Origin: Alg239-R122 sp041746135
GTDB lineage: Bacteria > Pseudomonadota > Alphaproteobacteria > Sphingomonadales > Sphingomonadaceae
Direction of reading: 5' to 3'
Assembly (NCBI GenBank): GCA_041746135.1
Contig: JBGTHQ010000030.1
Span: 1-64,000 of the forward strand
DNA length: 64,000 nt
Below, in pieces: positions 52,294-61,527 of the stretch (position 1 is its first letter; each line of letters opens with the position of its first letter). The position numbers and the translations under genes were made by a program. The notes below the pieces were generated by a model. The model had not been told where the DNA came from. It did no database searches and saw only the letters and a list, made by a program, of their open reading frames with translations.

Positions 52294-53835
52294 ATGGCCA
52301 TCCCCGTAACATTTCGTGCGCGCTCCGCAAAGCTGGCCATAGGGTCCGCCCTCGCCAGTATGATCGCTGCAACCGCGCTGACAGTTTCGCCAGCGACCCC
52401 CGCAGCGGCTCAGGCCCGGGTGGAGGGGCCCAGCAACGAGCTCGTCCTGTCGATCGGTCGCGGCCAGCTGGTGACATTGCCCAGCAACATGTCCGACGTA
52501 TTTATATCCAATGACGCAGTCGCGGATGTTCAGGTCAAATCGAACCGTCAGCTCTATATTTTTGGAAAAAGTGGCGGCGAATCCAGCGTATATGCCAGCG
52601 ATGCTTCGGGTCGGGTCATTTATTCGGCTACCATCCGCGTCGGCTCGAACCTCGACTCGATCGACCAGATGCTCGGACTGGCGATGCCGGATGCGAAGAT
52701 ACGAGTGAACACGATGAACGGCTTGGTGCTGTTAACCGGGACGGTCGGCGCGCCGGAAGACGGCGCGGAAGCAGAGCGGCTGGTAAAAGCTTTTGTCGGT
52801 GAGGAAACCGGCGTCATCAGCCGACTGCAAACCGCGACGCCGCTTCAGGTCAACCTGCAAGTGCGGATCGCCGAGGTGAGCCGGACGCTGGTCAAGGCGC
52901 TGGACGGGAATTTGACCACCCGTGACAATACCGGTGGTTTCGGGTTCGGGGCCATACGTGGCCGAGAAGCCATAACTTTTCAGGGGAATGGCGGGGCAAG
53001 CATCAATGGCCAGAGCGGTCAGACAACGATCGGTGCCATTGCCAGCCTGTTCGGCCTCGATGTAGGTTTGGCATTCGACTTGGGCGAACAGGCCGGTCTG
53101 GTAACGACATTGTCACAGCCCAACCTGACCGCGTTATCGGGCGAAACGGCAGATTTCCTAGCTGGCGGCGAATTCCCCATTCCTATCTCCCAGGGACTGG
53201 GTACCACGACAATCGAATATCGCAATTTCGGGATCAGTCTGGCCTATACGCCGACGGTGCTGGCCAATGGCCGCATCTCCATGCGTGTGCGCCCAGAGGT
53301 GTCCGAACTTTCGTCGGCGGGCGCGGTATCGTCGAACGGCTTTGAAATTCCCGCCCTCACCATCCGCCGCGCGGAAACCACGGTGGAACTGGGTTCGGGG
53401 CAGAGCATGATGATTGCCGGATTGCTGAGCAACAACTCGCAAAGTTCGGTCGACAAAACCCCAGGTCTTGGCGACATACCAATTCTCGGTAACCTGTTCA
53501 AATCGCGCAGCTATCGCCGCGGCGAGACCGAACTGGTCATCATTGTTACGCCCTATCTGGTCAAACCGGTCAATACCAATGACATTGTCCTGCCGACCGA
53601 CGGCTTTCGCGCGCCGAACGATATGCAGCAACTGATCGTAAATCAGCAGAGCGACGGTATTTCCGGCGGCGATCGTCCCAAGCCGCGAGTGGTCACTCCG
53701 CCGCAGAATAATCCCGATTTCGGCAACCTTGCCCCGTCGCAACAAGCCCTGCCTGGGCGCGGCGCCAGAGCGGCTGCAACCGGAAATAACTCAGACGCCG
53801 GCGGCCCCGCCGAACCCGGTTTCAGTTTTGATTGA
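52294..53835 (+). CDS. cpaC: CpaC/RcpA, Tad pilus secretin
   Basis: About 513 residues from ATG 52294, one base after the cpaB stop region and preceded by GGAGAAAAATAAG. Signal peptide cut near PAAAQA, pilus-and-secretin N domain (LVTLPSNMSDVFISND, LYIFGKSGGESSVY), a BON-like piece (GLVLLTGTVG), and the secretin core with QVRIAEVSRT, VPVSQGLG-type FPIPISQGLG and ELVIIVTPYLVKPV. Outer-membrane channel of the Tad system. Confidence 0.93.
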   Translation: MAIPVTFRARSAKLAIGSALASMIAATALTVSPATPAAAQARVEGPSNELVLSIGRGQLVTLPSNMSDVFISNDAVADVQVKSNRQLYIFGKSGGESSVYASDASGRVIYSATIRVGSNLDSIDQMLGLAMPDAKIRVNTMNGLVLLTGTVGAPEDGAEAERLVKAFVGEETGVISRLQTATPLQVNLQVRIAEVSRTLVKALDGNLTTRDNTGGFGFGAIRGREAITFQGNGGASINGQSGQTTIGAIASLFGLDVGLAFDLGEQAGLVTTLSQPNLTALSGETADFLAGGEFPIPISQGLGTTTIEYRNFGISLAYTPTVLANGRISMRVRPEVSELSSAGAVSSNGFEIPALTIRRAETTVELGSGQSMMIAGLLSNNSQSSVDKTPGLGDIPILGNLFKSRSYRRGETELVIIVTPYLVKPVNTNDIVLPTDGFRAPNDMQQLIVNQQSDGISGGDRPKPRVVTPPQNNPDFGNLAPSQQALPGRGARAAATGNNSDAGGPAEPGFSFD

Positions 53836-53846
53836 GAAAGGCCAGA

Positions 53847-54506
53847 ATGATGCAATACCCCAATATGAAGACAGTTTCATCCAGCGTGGTTATCGCGCTT
53901 GGCCTGACGCTCAGCGCATGCAACACGCCTACGGTCGATAACCGTACGCTCAATTCGGTGCACCAGCCGGTCATCGAGCGCCAGACTTATTCGCTCGATG
54001 TCGGCGTCTCGCCCGGCGGTTCACTTCCGGTGCAGGACCAGAGGCAACTGACCGAATGGTTCGACGCAATGGATCTGGGCTATGGCGACCGCGTCTCGCT
54101 CGACGATCCCGGCGGTAATGTCGCCGCCCGCGCGATGGTCGAAGCAGTCGCCTCGCGTTACGGACTGTTGGTCAGCGACGACGCCCCCGTCACGGCGGGA
54201 CAGGTTGTCCCCGGCATGATGCGCGTAATAGTGACCCGGTCCACCGCCTATGTTCCTGGATGCCCCGACTGGGCATCGAAATACGAAAACAACATACTCA
54301 ACTCGACCAGCAGCAACTTTGGGTGCGCTACGAATTCGAATCTTGCCGCGATGATTGCCGATCCCGAAGATCTCGTGAACGGCAAGGACAGCGGCAGCAA
54401 TCGTGACGTCGCCGGCGGTGCCAAAGCCGTACAGACCTACCGTGATGCCACCCCCACAGGCAGCGGCGGACTTAAAGAATCATCAACAGCCGGAGATGGA
54501 TCATGA
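53847..54506 (+). CDS. cpaD: CpaD, Tad pilus lipoprotein
   Basis: About 219 residues; ATG 53847 (with another at 53850) follows GAAAGG. Lipobox VIALGLTLSAC. The mature part has the CpaD features: DAMDLGYGDRVSLDDPGG and the C-terminal CPDWASKYENN...SNFGCATNSNLAAMIADPEDL with its Cys pair. Thought to assist secretin assembly. Overlaps the cpaE start by four bases. Confidence 0.9.
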   Translation: MMQYPNMKTVSSSVVIALGLTLSACNTPTVDNRTLNSVHQPVIERQTYSLDVGVSPGGSLPVQDQRQLTEWFDAMDLGYGDRVSLDDPGGNVAARAMVEAVASRYGLLVSDDAPVTAGQVVPGMMRVIVTRSTAYVPGCPDWASKYENNILNSTSSNFGCATNSNLAAMIADPEDLVNGKDSGSNRDVAGGAKAVQTYRDATPTGSGGLKESSTAGDGS

Positions 54507-55774
54507 ACGCACCGTTTAAGTCTGCGATCGCTGGTTCGCGAGATGCATTCAACGCCTATATTTGCGATGATGCGACACTCGACATCGTTCGCGCAGTTGT
54601 GGTCGATATGGGCTGGCAGCCCGAAAAGTGCAACAAGGGCGGGCTGCGCAATGCCGTACAATCGCTATCGGTGACAGCAAGCCCAAATATCCTTTTGGTC
54701 GATTTGTCCGAATCAGGCGATCCGCTTAACGATATCAACGCGCTTGCAGAAGTGTGCGAACCCGGCACTGTCGTGATCGCCATGGGACAGGTGAACGACG
54801 TACGCCTGTACCGCGACCTGATTATCAGCGGATTGCAGGATTATCTTCTCAAACCAACTTCCCCAGAGCAGTTGCGCGATGCCCTTACACAGGCACAAGC
54901 CATTTTCAGTGCCCCTAAGGCACAGGAAGGCGCGGTCGAGCGTCCGCACGTCACGACGGCGGTGATCGGCACGCGCGGCGGCGTCGGCGCCAGTACGATC
55001 GCCACTTCGCTGGCATGGTATATGAGCACGCAAGCCGACCGGGATACTGCCATGCTCGATCTCGACGTGCATTTTGGAACGGGGGCGTTGACGATGGACC
55101 TGGAGCCGGGTCGCGGATTGACCGATGCAATCGACAATCCCAGCCGGATCGACGGACTGTTTATCGAACGTGCAATGATTAAGGCGAACGAGAAACTGTC
55201 GCTGCTGTCCGCAGAAGCCCCCATCAGCGCGCCTCTGATGACCGACGGCACCGCTTTTTTCCAGTTGCAGGAAGAGTTCAAGCATGTGTTCGAATCGACC
55301 ATCGTCGATCTGCCGCGCAATATGCTGATAGATTTTCCGCACCTGTTCAACGACGTGAATGTCGCGGTGGTCGTTGCCGAACTGACATTGGCCTCCGCCC
55401 GCGATGCCATTCGCCTGTTGTCCTGGATCAAAAGCAATGCCCCGCATACCCGGGTCATGCTGGTCGCCAACAAAGTGCAACCTGGCAATCTGGAAATCAG
55501 CAAAGCCGATTTCGAAACGTCGGTCGAACGCAAGATCGACTTTGTCATTCCTGCGGATTTCAAGGCGGCAGCCAATTCCGCCAAGCTGGGACAGGCGTTT
55601 ATCGAAGCCAATAAAAGTCACAAGATTTCAAGCATGATCGCCGATCTGGCCGAACAGGTATTGGGTTCGGTTGAACAGGATGGAGAGGAAGTCGAAAACG
55701 GCGCCAAGAAATCGCTGCTTGGCAAATTCGGCGACTTCAAATCATTGCTTCCCAACAAGCCGAAAAAGAAATGA
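54503..55774 (+). CDS. cpaE: CpaE/TadZ, pilus localisation ATPase
   Basis: 423 residues: receiver-like N-domain (ILLVDLSESGDPLNDI, DYLLKPTSPEQLRDAL) and a MinD/ParA-like domain (AVIGTRGGVGASTIATSL, AMLDLDVHFGTGAL). The P-loop has Ala where ParA-type proteins keep the second Lys, and Arg where they keep the first; TadZ/CpaE proteins are often deviant. Places the pilus machine at the pole in related bacteria. Confidence 0.9.
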   Translation: MNAPFKSAIAGSRDAFNAYICDDATLDIVRAVVVDMGWQPEKCNKGGLRNAVQSLSVTASPNILLVDLSESGDPLNDINALAEVCEPGTVVIAMGQVNDVRLYRDLIISGLQDYLLKPTSPEQLRDALTQAQAIFSAPKAQEGAVERPHVTTAVIGTRGGVGASTIATSLAWYMSTQADRDTAMLDLDVHFGTGALTMDLEPGRGLTDAIDNPSRIDGLFIERAMIKANEKLSLLSAEAPISAPLMTDGTAFFQLQEEFKHVFESTIVDLPRNMLIDFPHLFNDVNVAVVVAELTLASARDAIRLLSWIKSNAPHTRVMLVANKVQPGNLEISKADFETSVERKIDFVIPADFKAAANSAKLGQAFIEANKSHKISSMIADLAEQVLGSVEQDGEEVENGAKKSLLGKFGDFKSLLPNKPKKK

Positions 55775-55796
55775 TCTGAATGGAAGGCCAGCGGCT

Positions 55797-55822
55797 TTTG
55801 CGAAAACGCTGGCTTTCGCAAA
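55797..55822. repeat. Inverted repeat between cpaE and tadB
   Basis: TTTGCGAAA and TTTCGCAAA, exact nine-base arms around ACGCTGGC, in the 115-base gap where cpaF usually lies. No T-run follows; role unknown. Confidence 0.55.
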
Positions 55823-55889
55823 TGGCTGCCTATCGCGGGAACAGTCAAATTGCGACGCTCAATAACGCCGATCGAATACAGGAAAGATT

Positions 55890-56864
55890 ATGTCGAACAT
55901 ACTGCAAATAACACTGTTGGCCGCGGGCATTCTTGCCTTTCTGGTGATCATGATATTCGCCTTCGGCGGTCCTTCGGTCGATAAGGCGGCGGGACGGCGA
56001 CTGAAATTGCTTAAGGCTCGCCACGGCGACAACCCCGCGAGCAATGTCGAAACGCAAATGAAAAAAGCCATTGCTTCGCGGATGCCGCGCACAGCGCGCG
56101 CAGGCGAAAAACGGACCCGCATCGACAATCTGGCCAACCGGCTTCACATGACCGGCAAAAAATGGACGATCAGTCAGTATATGTATTCCAGCCTGGGGAT
56201 CGCGGCGATCTTGACGCTGCTCATCTTTTTCAAGTCCGGTAACCCTTTGTTGTCGCTGTTCGTAGGCGGTTTAATCGGCGCCGCCATCCCGCATATGGTC
56301 GTCGGCCATCTGATCAAGAAACGCGTTGGCAAGTTTACCAGCAAATTTCCGGATGCGATCGAGCTGCTGGTGCGCGGGCTGCGCTCTGGCTTGCCGGTCA
56401 CCGAAACGCTCGGCGTGGTCGCGAAAGAAGTTCCCGGACCGGTCGGCGAAGAATTCAAAAACGTGACCGAACGCATCAAGATCGGTCGGTCGATGGATGA
56501 GGCGCTGGAAGAAAGCGCGCGCAAGCTCGCCACGCCCGAATTCAACTTTTTCTGTATCACGCTGGCGATCCAGCGCGAAACCGGCGGCAATCTTGCCGAA
56601 ACATTGGCCAATCTGTCGAATGTGCTGCGCAAGCGGGCCCAGATGAAACTCAAAATCCGGGCCATGTCATCGGAATCCAAAGCTTCGGCTTACATCGTGG
56701 GCTCGCTGCCTTTCATGGTGTTCGGCATGATCTGGTGGATCAATCCGACCTATCTGGGCGGATTCTTCACGGAAGATCGTCTGATAATCGCCGGGTTGGG
56801 CGGCGCCGTATGGATGAGCATCGGAGCATTTATCATGGCCAAAATGGTCAGTTTCGAAATTTAA
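55890..56864 (+). CDS. tadB: TadB, inner-membrane platform protein
   Basis: 324 residues, T2SSF (GspF) domain: KFPDAIELLVRGLRSGLPVTETL, the RIKIGRSMDEALEESARKL segment and four to five helices. Forms with TadC the platform on which the CpaF/TadA ATPase acts. That ATPase gene is not between cpaE and tadB here. Confidence 0.92.
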   Translation: MSNILQITLLAAGILAFLVIMIFAFGGPSVDKAAGRRLKLLKARHGDNPASNVETQMKKAIASRMPRTARAGEKRTRIDNLANRLHMTGKKWTISQYMYSSLGIAAILTLLIFFKSGNPLLSLFVGGLIGAAIPHMVVGHLIKKRVGKFTSKFPDAIELLVRGLRSGLPVTETLGVVAKEVPGPVGEEFKNVTERIKIGRSMDEALEESARKLATPEFNFFCITLAIQRETGGNLAETLANLSNVLRKRAQMKLKIRAMSSESKASAYIVGSLPFMVFGMIWWINPTYLGGFFTEDRLIIAGLGGAVWMSIGAFIMAKMVSFEI

Positions 56865-56881
56865 GGAAAGGCAGAAAGTAC

Positions 56882-57919
56882 ATGAACATGGCCGGATCCT
56901 TTTATATCGCTACGGGTGGCCCCATGCTTTTGGGTGTCGACGTGCTGTGGGTGGCGACATTATTGTCGGCGGTCGCCATGTTTGCGGTCATGACCGCGAT
57001 CTATGCAGCCACCACGGTCAAGGATCCGATGCAGAAACGCGTCAGGGCCTTGAACGAACGTCGTGAACAGCTCAAGGCCGGTATTACGGCCTCGACCGCC
57101 AGAAAGCGCGCGAGCCTGATCAAGAAAAACGACACCACCGACAGAATGCGCAGTTTCCTGACGTCGCTCAGCGTATTGCAGGACGAACAGCTTAAAGCCG
57201 CGCAACAGCGGCTGGCGCAGGCGGGCATCCGTTCCAAGGAACTGGCCGTCGCCGTCATTTTCGGACGGCTTGTCATACCGATTGGACTGGGCGGACTTGC
57301 CGCTCTGTACATTTGGGGTCTGGATATGGTGCCCGAATGGAGCTCCTTTAAGCAATTCGGCCTGTTTGCGGTGACCGTGATTCTGGGCTACAAGGCACCC
57401 GACCTGTTTGTCAGCAACAAGGTTACCAAACGCACAAATGCGATCCGCAAAGGTTTGCCGGACGCGCTCGACCTGCTGGTCATCTGCGCCGAAGCCGGCC
57501 TGACGGTCGATGCGGCATTTAACCGCGTGGCCAAGGAACTGGGTCGCGCCTATCCTGAATTGGGCGATGAGTTCGCGCTCACCGCGATCGAGCTCAGCTT
57601 TCTCACCGAACGCCGCGACGCTTTCGAAAACCTCGCATACCGTGTCGACCTTGACGCCGTGAAAGGCGTGGTCACGACCATGATACAGACCGAAAAATAC
57701 GGTACGCCGCTGGCTTCCGCGTTGCGCGTGCTGTCCGCCGAATTCCGCAATGACCGGATGATGCGGGCCGAAGAAAAGGCAGCGCGCCTGCCGGCCATCA
57801 TGACCGTACCGCTAATCCTGTTCATTCTACCGGTGCTTTTCATCGTGATTTTGGGACCCGCTGCCTGCTCGATCACCGATGCATTCTCGTCGGGGCCTGC
57901 AGCAACGACAGCGAGTTAG
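56882..57919 (+). CDS. tadC: TadC, inner-membrane platform protein
   Basis: About 345 residues from ATG 56882 (MNMAGSFYIA), after GGAAAGG. T2SSF domain: GLPDALDLLVICAEAGLTVDAAFNRVAKEL, ELSFLTERRDAFENLA, MIQTEKYGTPLASALRVL and a terminal helix pair. Partner of TadB. Ends the Tad cluster; no tadD, tadE/G or flp gene follows. Confidence 0.92.
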   Translation: MNMAGSFYIATGGPMLLGVDVLWVATLLSAVAMFAVMTAIYAATTVKDPMQKRVRALNERREQLKAGITASTARKRASLIKKNDTTDRMRSFLTSLSVLQDEQLKAAQQRLAQAGIRSKELAVAVIFGRLVIPIGLGGLAALYIWGLDMVPEWSSFKQFGLFAVTVILGYKAPDLFVSNKVTKRTNAIRKGLPDALDLLVICAEAGLTVDAAFNRVAKELGRAYPELGDEFALTAIELSFLTERRDAFENLAYRVDLDAVKGVVTTMIQTEKYGTPLASALRVLSAEFRNDRMMRAEEKAARLPAIMTVPLILFILPVLFIVILGPAACSITDAFSSGPAATTAS

Positions 57920-57941
57920 ATACCCGATTTAACGGATGCAT

Positions 57942-57984
57942 AAAAAGGCGGGGGAGTGGCAGTTGCTACTCCCCCGCCCTTTTT
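57942..57984 (+). terminator. Strong intrinsic terminator after tadC
   Basis: AAAAAGGCGGGGGAGT pairs with ACTCCCCCGCCCTTTTT around GGCAGTTGCT with at most one mismatch, ending in five T. A-run on the other side could also stop fahA transcription coming from the right. Confidence 0.88.
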
Positions 57985-58008
57985 CTTGGAATTCAATTGC
58001 AATTCGAC

Positions 58009-59016
58009 TCAGATTTTTTCGACTGTTTGCTTGATAATGCCGAAGATAGTGTGGCCGTCATCATCCTTGGCTTCGATTCTGACGGTATCGCCATAGCTGA
58101 GAAACGGCGTCTTCATTTCGCCATTCAGTATTTTCTCGACCATTCGCACTTCGGCTAGACAGTTATAGCCAAGGCCCCCGTCCTTGACGGGTTTGCCGGG
58201 GCCGCCATCGCTGTCGCGGTTGGATACGGTGCCCGAACCGATAATCGATCCCGCGCCGATGTTGCGCGTCTTGGCCAGATGCGCGATCAATACCCCGAAA
58301 TCGAACGTGCAATCGTCCGACGCCACCGCGCGTCCGAAAGGCTCACCATTCAGATCGACTTGCAGCACGCGGTGCAGCTTGCCGTCTTTCCAATAATCGC
58401 CGAGCGTGTCGGGCGTGACAAACACAGGTGAGAACGCGCTGGCCGGTTTGGACTGGACAAATCCGAAACCCTTGGCAAGTTCGCCGGGAATGAGGTTGCG
58501 CAGGGACACATCATTTACAAGGCCGACCAGCCGGATATATTGCAGCGCATCTTTCGCGCTGGTGCCCTGCGGAACGTCGCCGGTGACCACGACAATCTCG
58601 GCTTCGATATCGCATCCCCATGCTTCGTCGGCCAGCTTGATCGGATCGCGCGCGCCGATCATTTCGTCGCTGCCGCCCTGGTACATCAGCGGGTCTTCCC
58701 AGAAACTATCGGGAATTTCGGCGCCGCGCGCCTTGCGCACCAGTTCGACATGATTGACGTAAGCCGATCCATCCGCCCATTGGTAAGCGCGCGGCAAGGG
58801 CGCGGCTGCTTCGCGTTCGTGAAACCGTTCTTTGGGGATTGAATCATGTTCGAGATCGCGGGCCAGTATTTCCAGCTGCGGCGCGATCGTGGTCCAATCG
58901 TCCAGTGCGGCCTGCAGGGTCGGGGCGATATGGCCGGCATCGGCATACCAGGCGAGATCTTTTGATACGACTACCAGCCTGCCGTCACGGCCGGATTTCA
59001 GGGATGCGAGTTTCAT
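58009..59016 (-). CDS. fahA: Fumarylacetoacetase (fumarylacetoacetate hydrolase)
   Basis: Cleaves fumarylacetoacetate to fumarate and acetoacetate, last step of tyrosine breakdown. 335 residues. The metal ligands and motif WGCDIEAEIVVVTGDV, then VGLVNDVSLRNLI, FGFVQSKPASAFSPVFVTP and GSGTVSNRDSDG are typical of the two-domain FAH-like enzymes. Last in the operon, 53 bases after hmgA. Confidence 0.92.
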   Translation of the reverse strand: MKLASLKSGRDGRLVVVSKDLAWYADAGHIAPTLQAALDDWTTIAPQLEILARDLEHDSIPKERFHEREAAAPLPRAYQWADGSAYVNHVELVRKARGAEIPDSFWEDPLMYQGGSDEMIGARDPIKLADEAWGCDIEAEIVVVTGDVPQGTSAKDALQYIRLVGLVNDVSLRNLIPGELAKGFGFVQSKPASAFSPVFVTPDTLGDYWKDGKLHRVLQVDLNGEPFGRAVASDDCTFDFGVLIAHLAKTRNIGAGSIIGSGTVSNRDSDGGPGKPVKDGGLGYNCLAEVRMVEKILNGEMKTPFLSYGDTVRIEAKDDDGHTIFGIIKQTVEKI

Positions 59017-59069
59017 GCGGATTTCCTCTTCTTGTTATACTATCTATCGCGTCACCTACGGACGAGAGC

Positions 59070-60341
59070 CTAGGGCAGTTCCGCCTTGGGAAAGCCTTTC
59101 CACACGGCATCATAGCCTTTTTGCGCGCTGCCCATGGCATCGACCGCCACCTGATATGGCCAACAGCTTTCCACCATAAACGCCATGGTGTCATCTATTT
59201 TATGAGGCTTCAGCTCCGCCTCCGTCGCCGCCTTCCAACTCGCGCGGTCGGGTCCGTGTGCACCCATCAGGTTGTGCAGCGACAATCCGCCCGGCTCGAA
59301 ACCGTCGGCTTTTGCGTCATATGCGCCTTGGATCAGTCCCATCGCTTCGCTCATCACATTGCGGTGGAACCAGGGCGGGCGGAACGTATCTTCAGCCACC
59401 ATCCAGCGCGGCGGGAAAATCACGAAATCGGCATTTGCGGTGCCGGGAATATGGCTCGGGCTGGTCAAAACCGTAAAAATCGAAGGGTCGGGATGGTCGA
59501 AGCTGACCGTATTCATGGCGTTAAACCGGCGCAGGTCGTATTTGTACGGAACCAGATTGCCGTGCCAGGCGACAACATCAAACGGGCTGTGATCGATGTG
59601 CGTGCTCCAGATGTCACCGCCATATTTCTGGACGAGTTCGCAATCGCCGTCTCGGTCTTCGTACCACGCGACGGGCGTTTCGAAATCACGGACGTTGGCA
59701 AGTCCGTTCGACCCAATCGGCCCGAGTTCGGGCAGGCGGAACAGACTGCCATAATTCTCGGTATAATAGCCGCGCGCCTCGCCATCGGGCAATGCGATAC
59801 GATAGCGCAGCCCGCGCGGGATAACCGCGATTTCCAGCGGTTCAAGGTCGATCCGTCCCATTTCGGTATAGATACGAAGCCGGCCCTGTTCGGGAATAAT
59901 CAGCTGCTCGCCATCGGCGTTGAAAAAATATCGGTCTGCCATCTCGGCGTTGGCGGCATAGGTATAAAGCGCTACGCCGGACAGGCTTTGCGCGCTGCCA
60001 TTGCCAACCATCGGCGATAACGAGGCGACAAAATCGGTTGGCGCGTCCGGCATGGCGCGGGCCGACCAGCGCATCCGATTGGGCGGCGTCACATCATCAA
60101 AAGCGCCCTTATGGTCGTGCATCAGCCGAAACGGGGCATGGCCCACGCTCGGTCGCATGCGATAGAGCCATGTCCGCCGGTTTTCCTCGCGTGGCGCGGT
60201 AAAGGCGGTGCCGGACAATTGTTCAGCATAGAGGCCGAACGGCGTTTTTTGTGGGCTGTTCCGCCCGACGGGGAGCGCGCTTTCGACTGCCTCGCTGGAG
60301 AAATGGTTGCCGAAACCCGTCATATATTCTGGCCGGGTCAT
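59070..60341 (-). CDS. hmgA: Homogentisate 1,2-dioxygenase
   Basis: Non-heme iron ring-opening of homogentisate to maleylacetoacetate. 423 residues. The start reads YMTGFGNHFSSEAVESALP; iron ligands are in PPWFHRNVMSEAMGLI (His, Glu) and LSLHNLMGAHGPD (His). QLSGTAFTAPREENRRTWLYR is a family signature. Starts 4 bases after hpd stops. Confidence 0.96.
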   Translation of the reverse strand: MTRPEYMTGFGNHFSSEAVESALPVGRNSPQKTPFGLYAEQLSGTAFTAPREENRRTWLYRMRPSVGHAPFRLMHDHKGAFDDVTPPNRMRWSARAMPDAPTDFVASLSPMVGNGSAQSLSGVALYTYAANAEMADRYFFNADGEQLIIPEQGRLRIYTEMGRIDLEPLEIAVIPRGLRYRIALPDGEARGYYTENYGSLFRLPELGPIGSNGLANVRDFETPVAWYEDRDGDCELVQKYGGDIWSTHIDHSPFDVVAWHGNLVPYKYDLRRFNAMNTVSFDHPDPSIFTVLTSPSHIPGTANADFVIFPPRWMVAEDTFRPPWFHRNVMSEAMGLIQGAYDAKADGFEPGGLSLHNLMGAHGPDRASWKAATEAELKPHKIDDTMAFMVESCWPYQVAVDAMGSAQKGYDAVWKGFPKAELP

Positions 60342-60345
60342 CGCT

Positions 60346-61434
60346 TTATTCCGCCGGTTCTTCGACTTTCAACGACCCGCGATTTATCTGGTCGCGCTCG
60401 ATCGATTCGAACAGAGCCTTGAAATTGCCTTCGCCAAAACCGTCATCGCCTTTGCGCTGGATGAATTCGAAAAATACCGGCCCGACCTGTGCTTCGGCGA
60501 ATATCTGTAGCAACAGGCGTGGTTGCCCGCCCTCGGTTGTCCCGTCGAGCAATATCCCACGCATTTTGAGCGCTTCGGCATCTTCGCCATGATCCGGCAG
60601 CCGTTCGGCCAGCATTTGATAATAGGTTTCCGGCGGCGCGGTCATAAACGGCACACCGAAATCCTGTAGCCGGTCCCAGCATGCAACGAGGTCGTCGCAG
60701 ATGAGCGCGATATGCTGAATGCCTTCGCCATTGAATTCGCGCAGGAACTCTTCGATCTGGCCTTTGCCGCCCTCGCCTTCTTCATTGAGCGGGATGCGGA
60801 TCTTGCCGTCCGGCGCGGTCAGCGCTTTCGATGTCAAGCCAGTATATTCGCCCTTGATATCGAAAAAGCGGATCTCGCGAAAATTGAACAAAGTCTCGTA
60901 ATAATCCGCCCAATATTTCATGCGGCCCGAATACACATTGTGAGTCAGATGATCGATGGTGTGAAAGCCGGCGCCTTCGGGCACTTTCTCGACACCCGGA
61001 AGATATTCAAAATCGATATCGTAGATGGACAGATTGTCACCATAGCGATCGACCAGATACACGATCGCGCCGCCAATGCCGCGAATGGCGGGAATATGCA
61101 ATTCCATCGGGCCGGTTTCGACCTGCACCGGTTCGGCACCTCTTTCGAGAAGCAGGTCATAGGCCTTGCGGGCATCTTTCACCCGAAAAGCCATGCCGCA
61201 TGCCGACGCGCCATGCTCGCGCGCAAAATACCAGGCTGCGGAACGCGGTTCGTAATTGGCGATCAGGTTGATGCCGCCCTGCCGCCATAGATCGACGTCC
61301 TTGCTGCGGTGCTTGGCCACACGAGAAAAGCCCATCGCCTGAAATACCGGTTCCAGCTGGCCTTTTTCGGGCGCGCAAAATTCGACGAATTCGAATCCGT
61401 CGAGACCAACGGGATTTTCGAAAAGATCGGCCAT
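60346..61434 (-). CDS. hpd: 4-hydroxyphenylpyruvate dioxygenase
   Basis: Forms homogentisate from 4-hydroxyphenylpyruvate. 362 residues, two vicinal-oxygen-chelate domains; iron ligands in HTIDHLTHNVY (His), GIQHIALICDD (His) and VFFEFIQRKGDDGF (Glu). First catalytic gene after the MarR gene, with its own promoter in the 93-base gap. Confidence 0.96.
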   Translation of the reverse strand: MADLFENPVGLDGFEFVEFCAPEKGQLEPVFQAMGFSRVAKHRSKDVDLWRQGGINLIANYEPRSAAWYFAREHGASACGMAFRVKDARKAYDLLLERGAEPVQVETGPMELHIPAIRGIGGAIVYLVDRYGDNLSIYDIDFEYLPGVEKVPEGAGFHTIDHLTHNVYSGRMKYWADYYETLFNFREIRFFDIKGEYTGLTSKALTAPDGKIRIPLNEEGEGGKGQIEEFLREFNGEGIQHIALICDDLVACWDRLQDFGVPFMTAPPETYYQMLAERLPDHGEDAEALKMRGILLDGTTEGGQPRLLLQIFAEAQVGPVFFEFIQRKGDDGFGEGNFKALFESIERDQINRGSLKVEEPAE

Positions 61435-61490
61435 GGGAAATTCCTTGTATGTTGAGAGCGCAAAGATCTTTTTATCTGAATATTAAAAAT

Positions 61491-61510
61491 ATAGTATCAA
61501 ATGAAACTAT
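61491..61510. promoter_or_regulatory. Putative MarR operator over the hpd promoter
   Basis: ATAGTATC, AAAT, GAAACTAT: eight-base arms matching at seven of eight positions. On the minus strand TTGCAA, 17 bases, TACTAT forms a sigma-70-like promoter (about 61491-61519) whose spacer and -10 lie in this palindrome. A MarR gene is immediately upstream, so this is its most likely site. Confidence 0.65.
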
Positions 61511-61527
61511 TTTTTGCAAGCGGTGAT

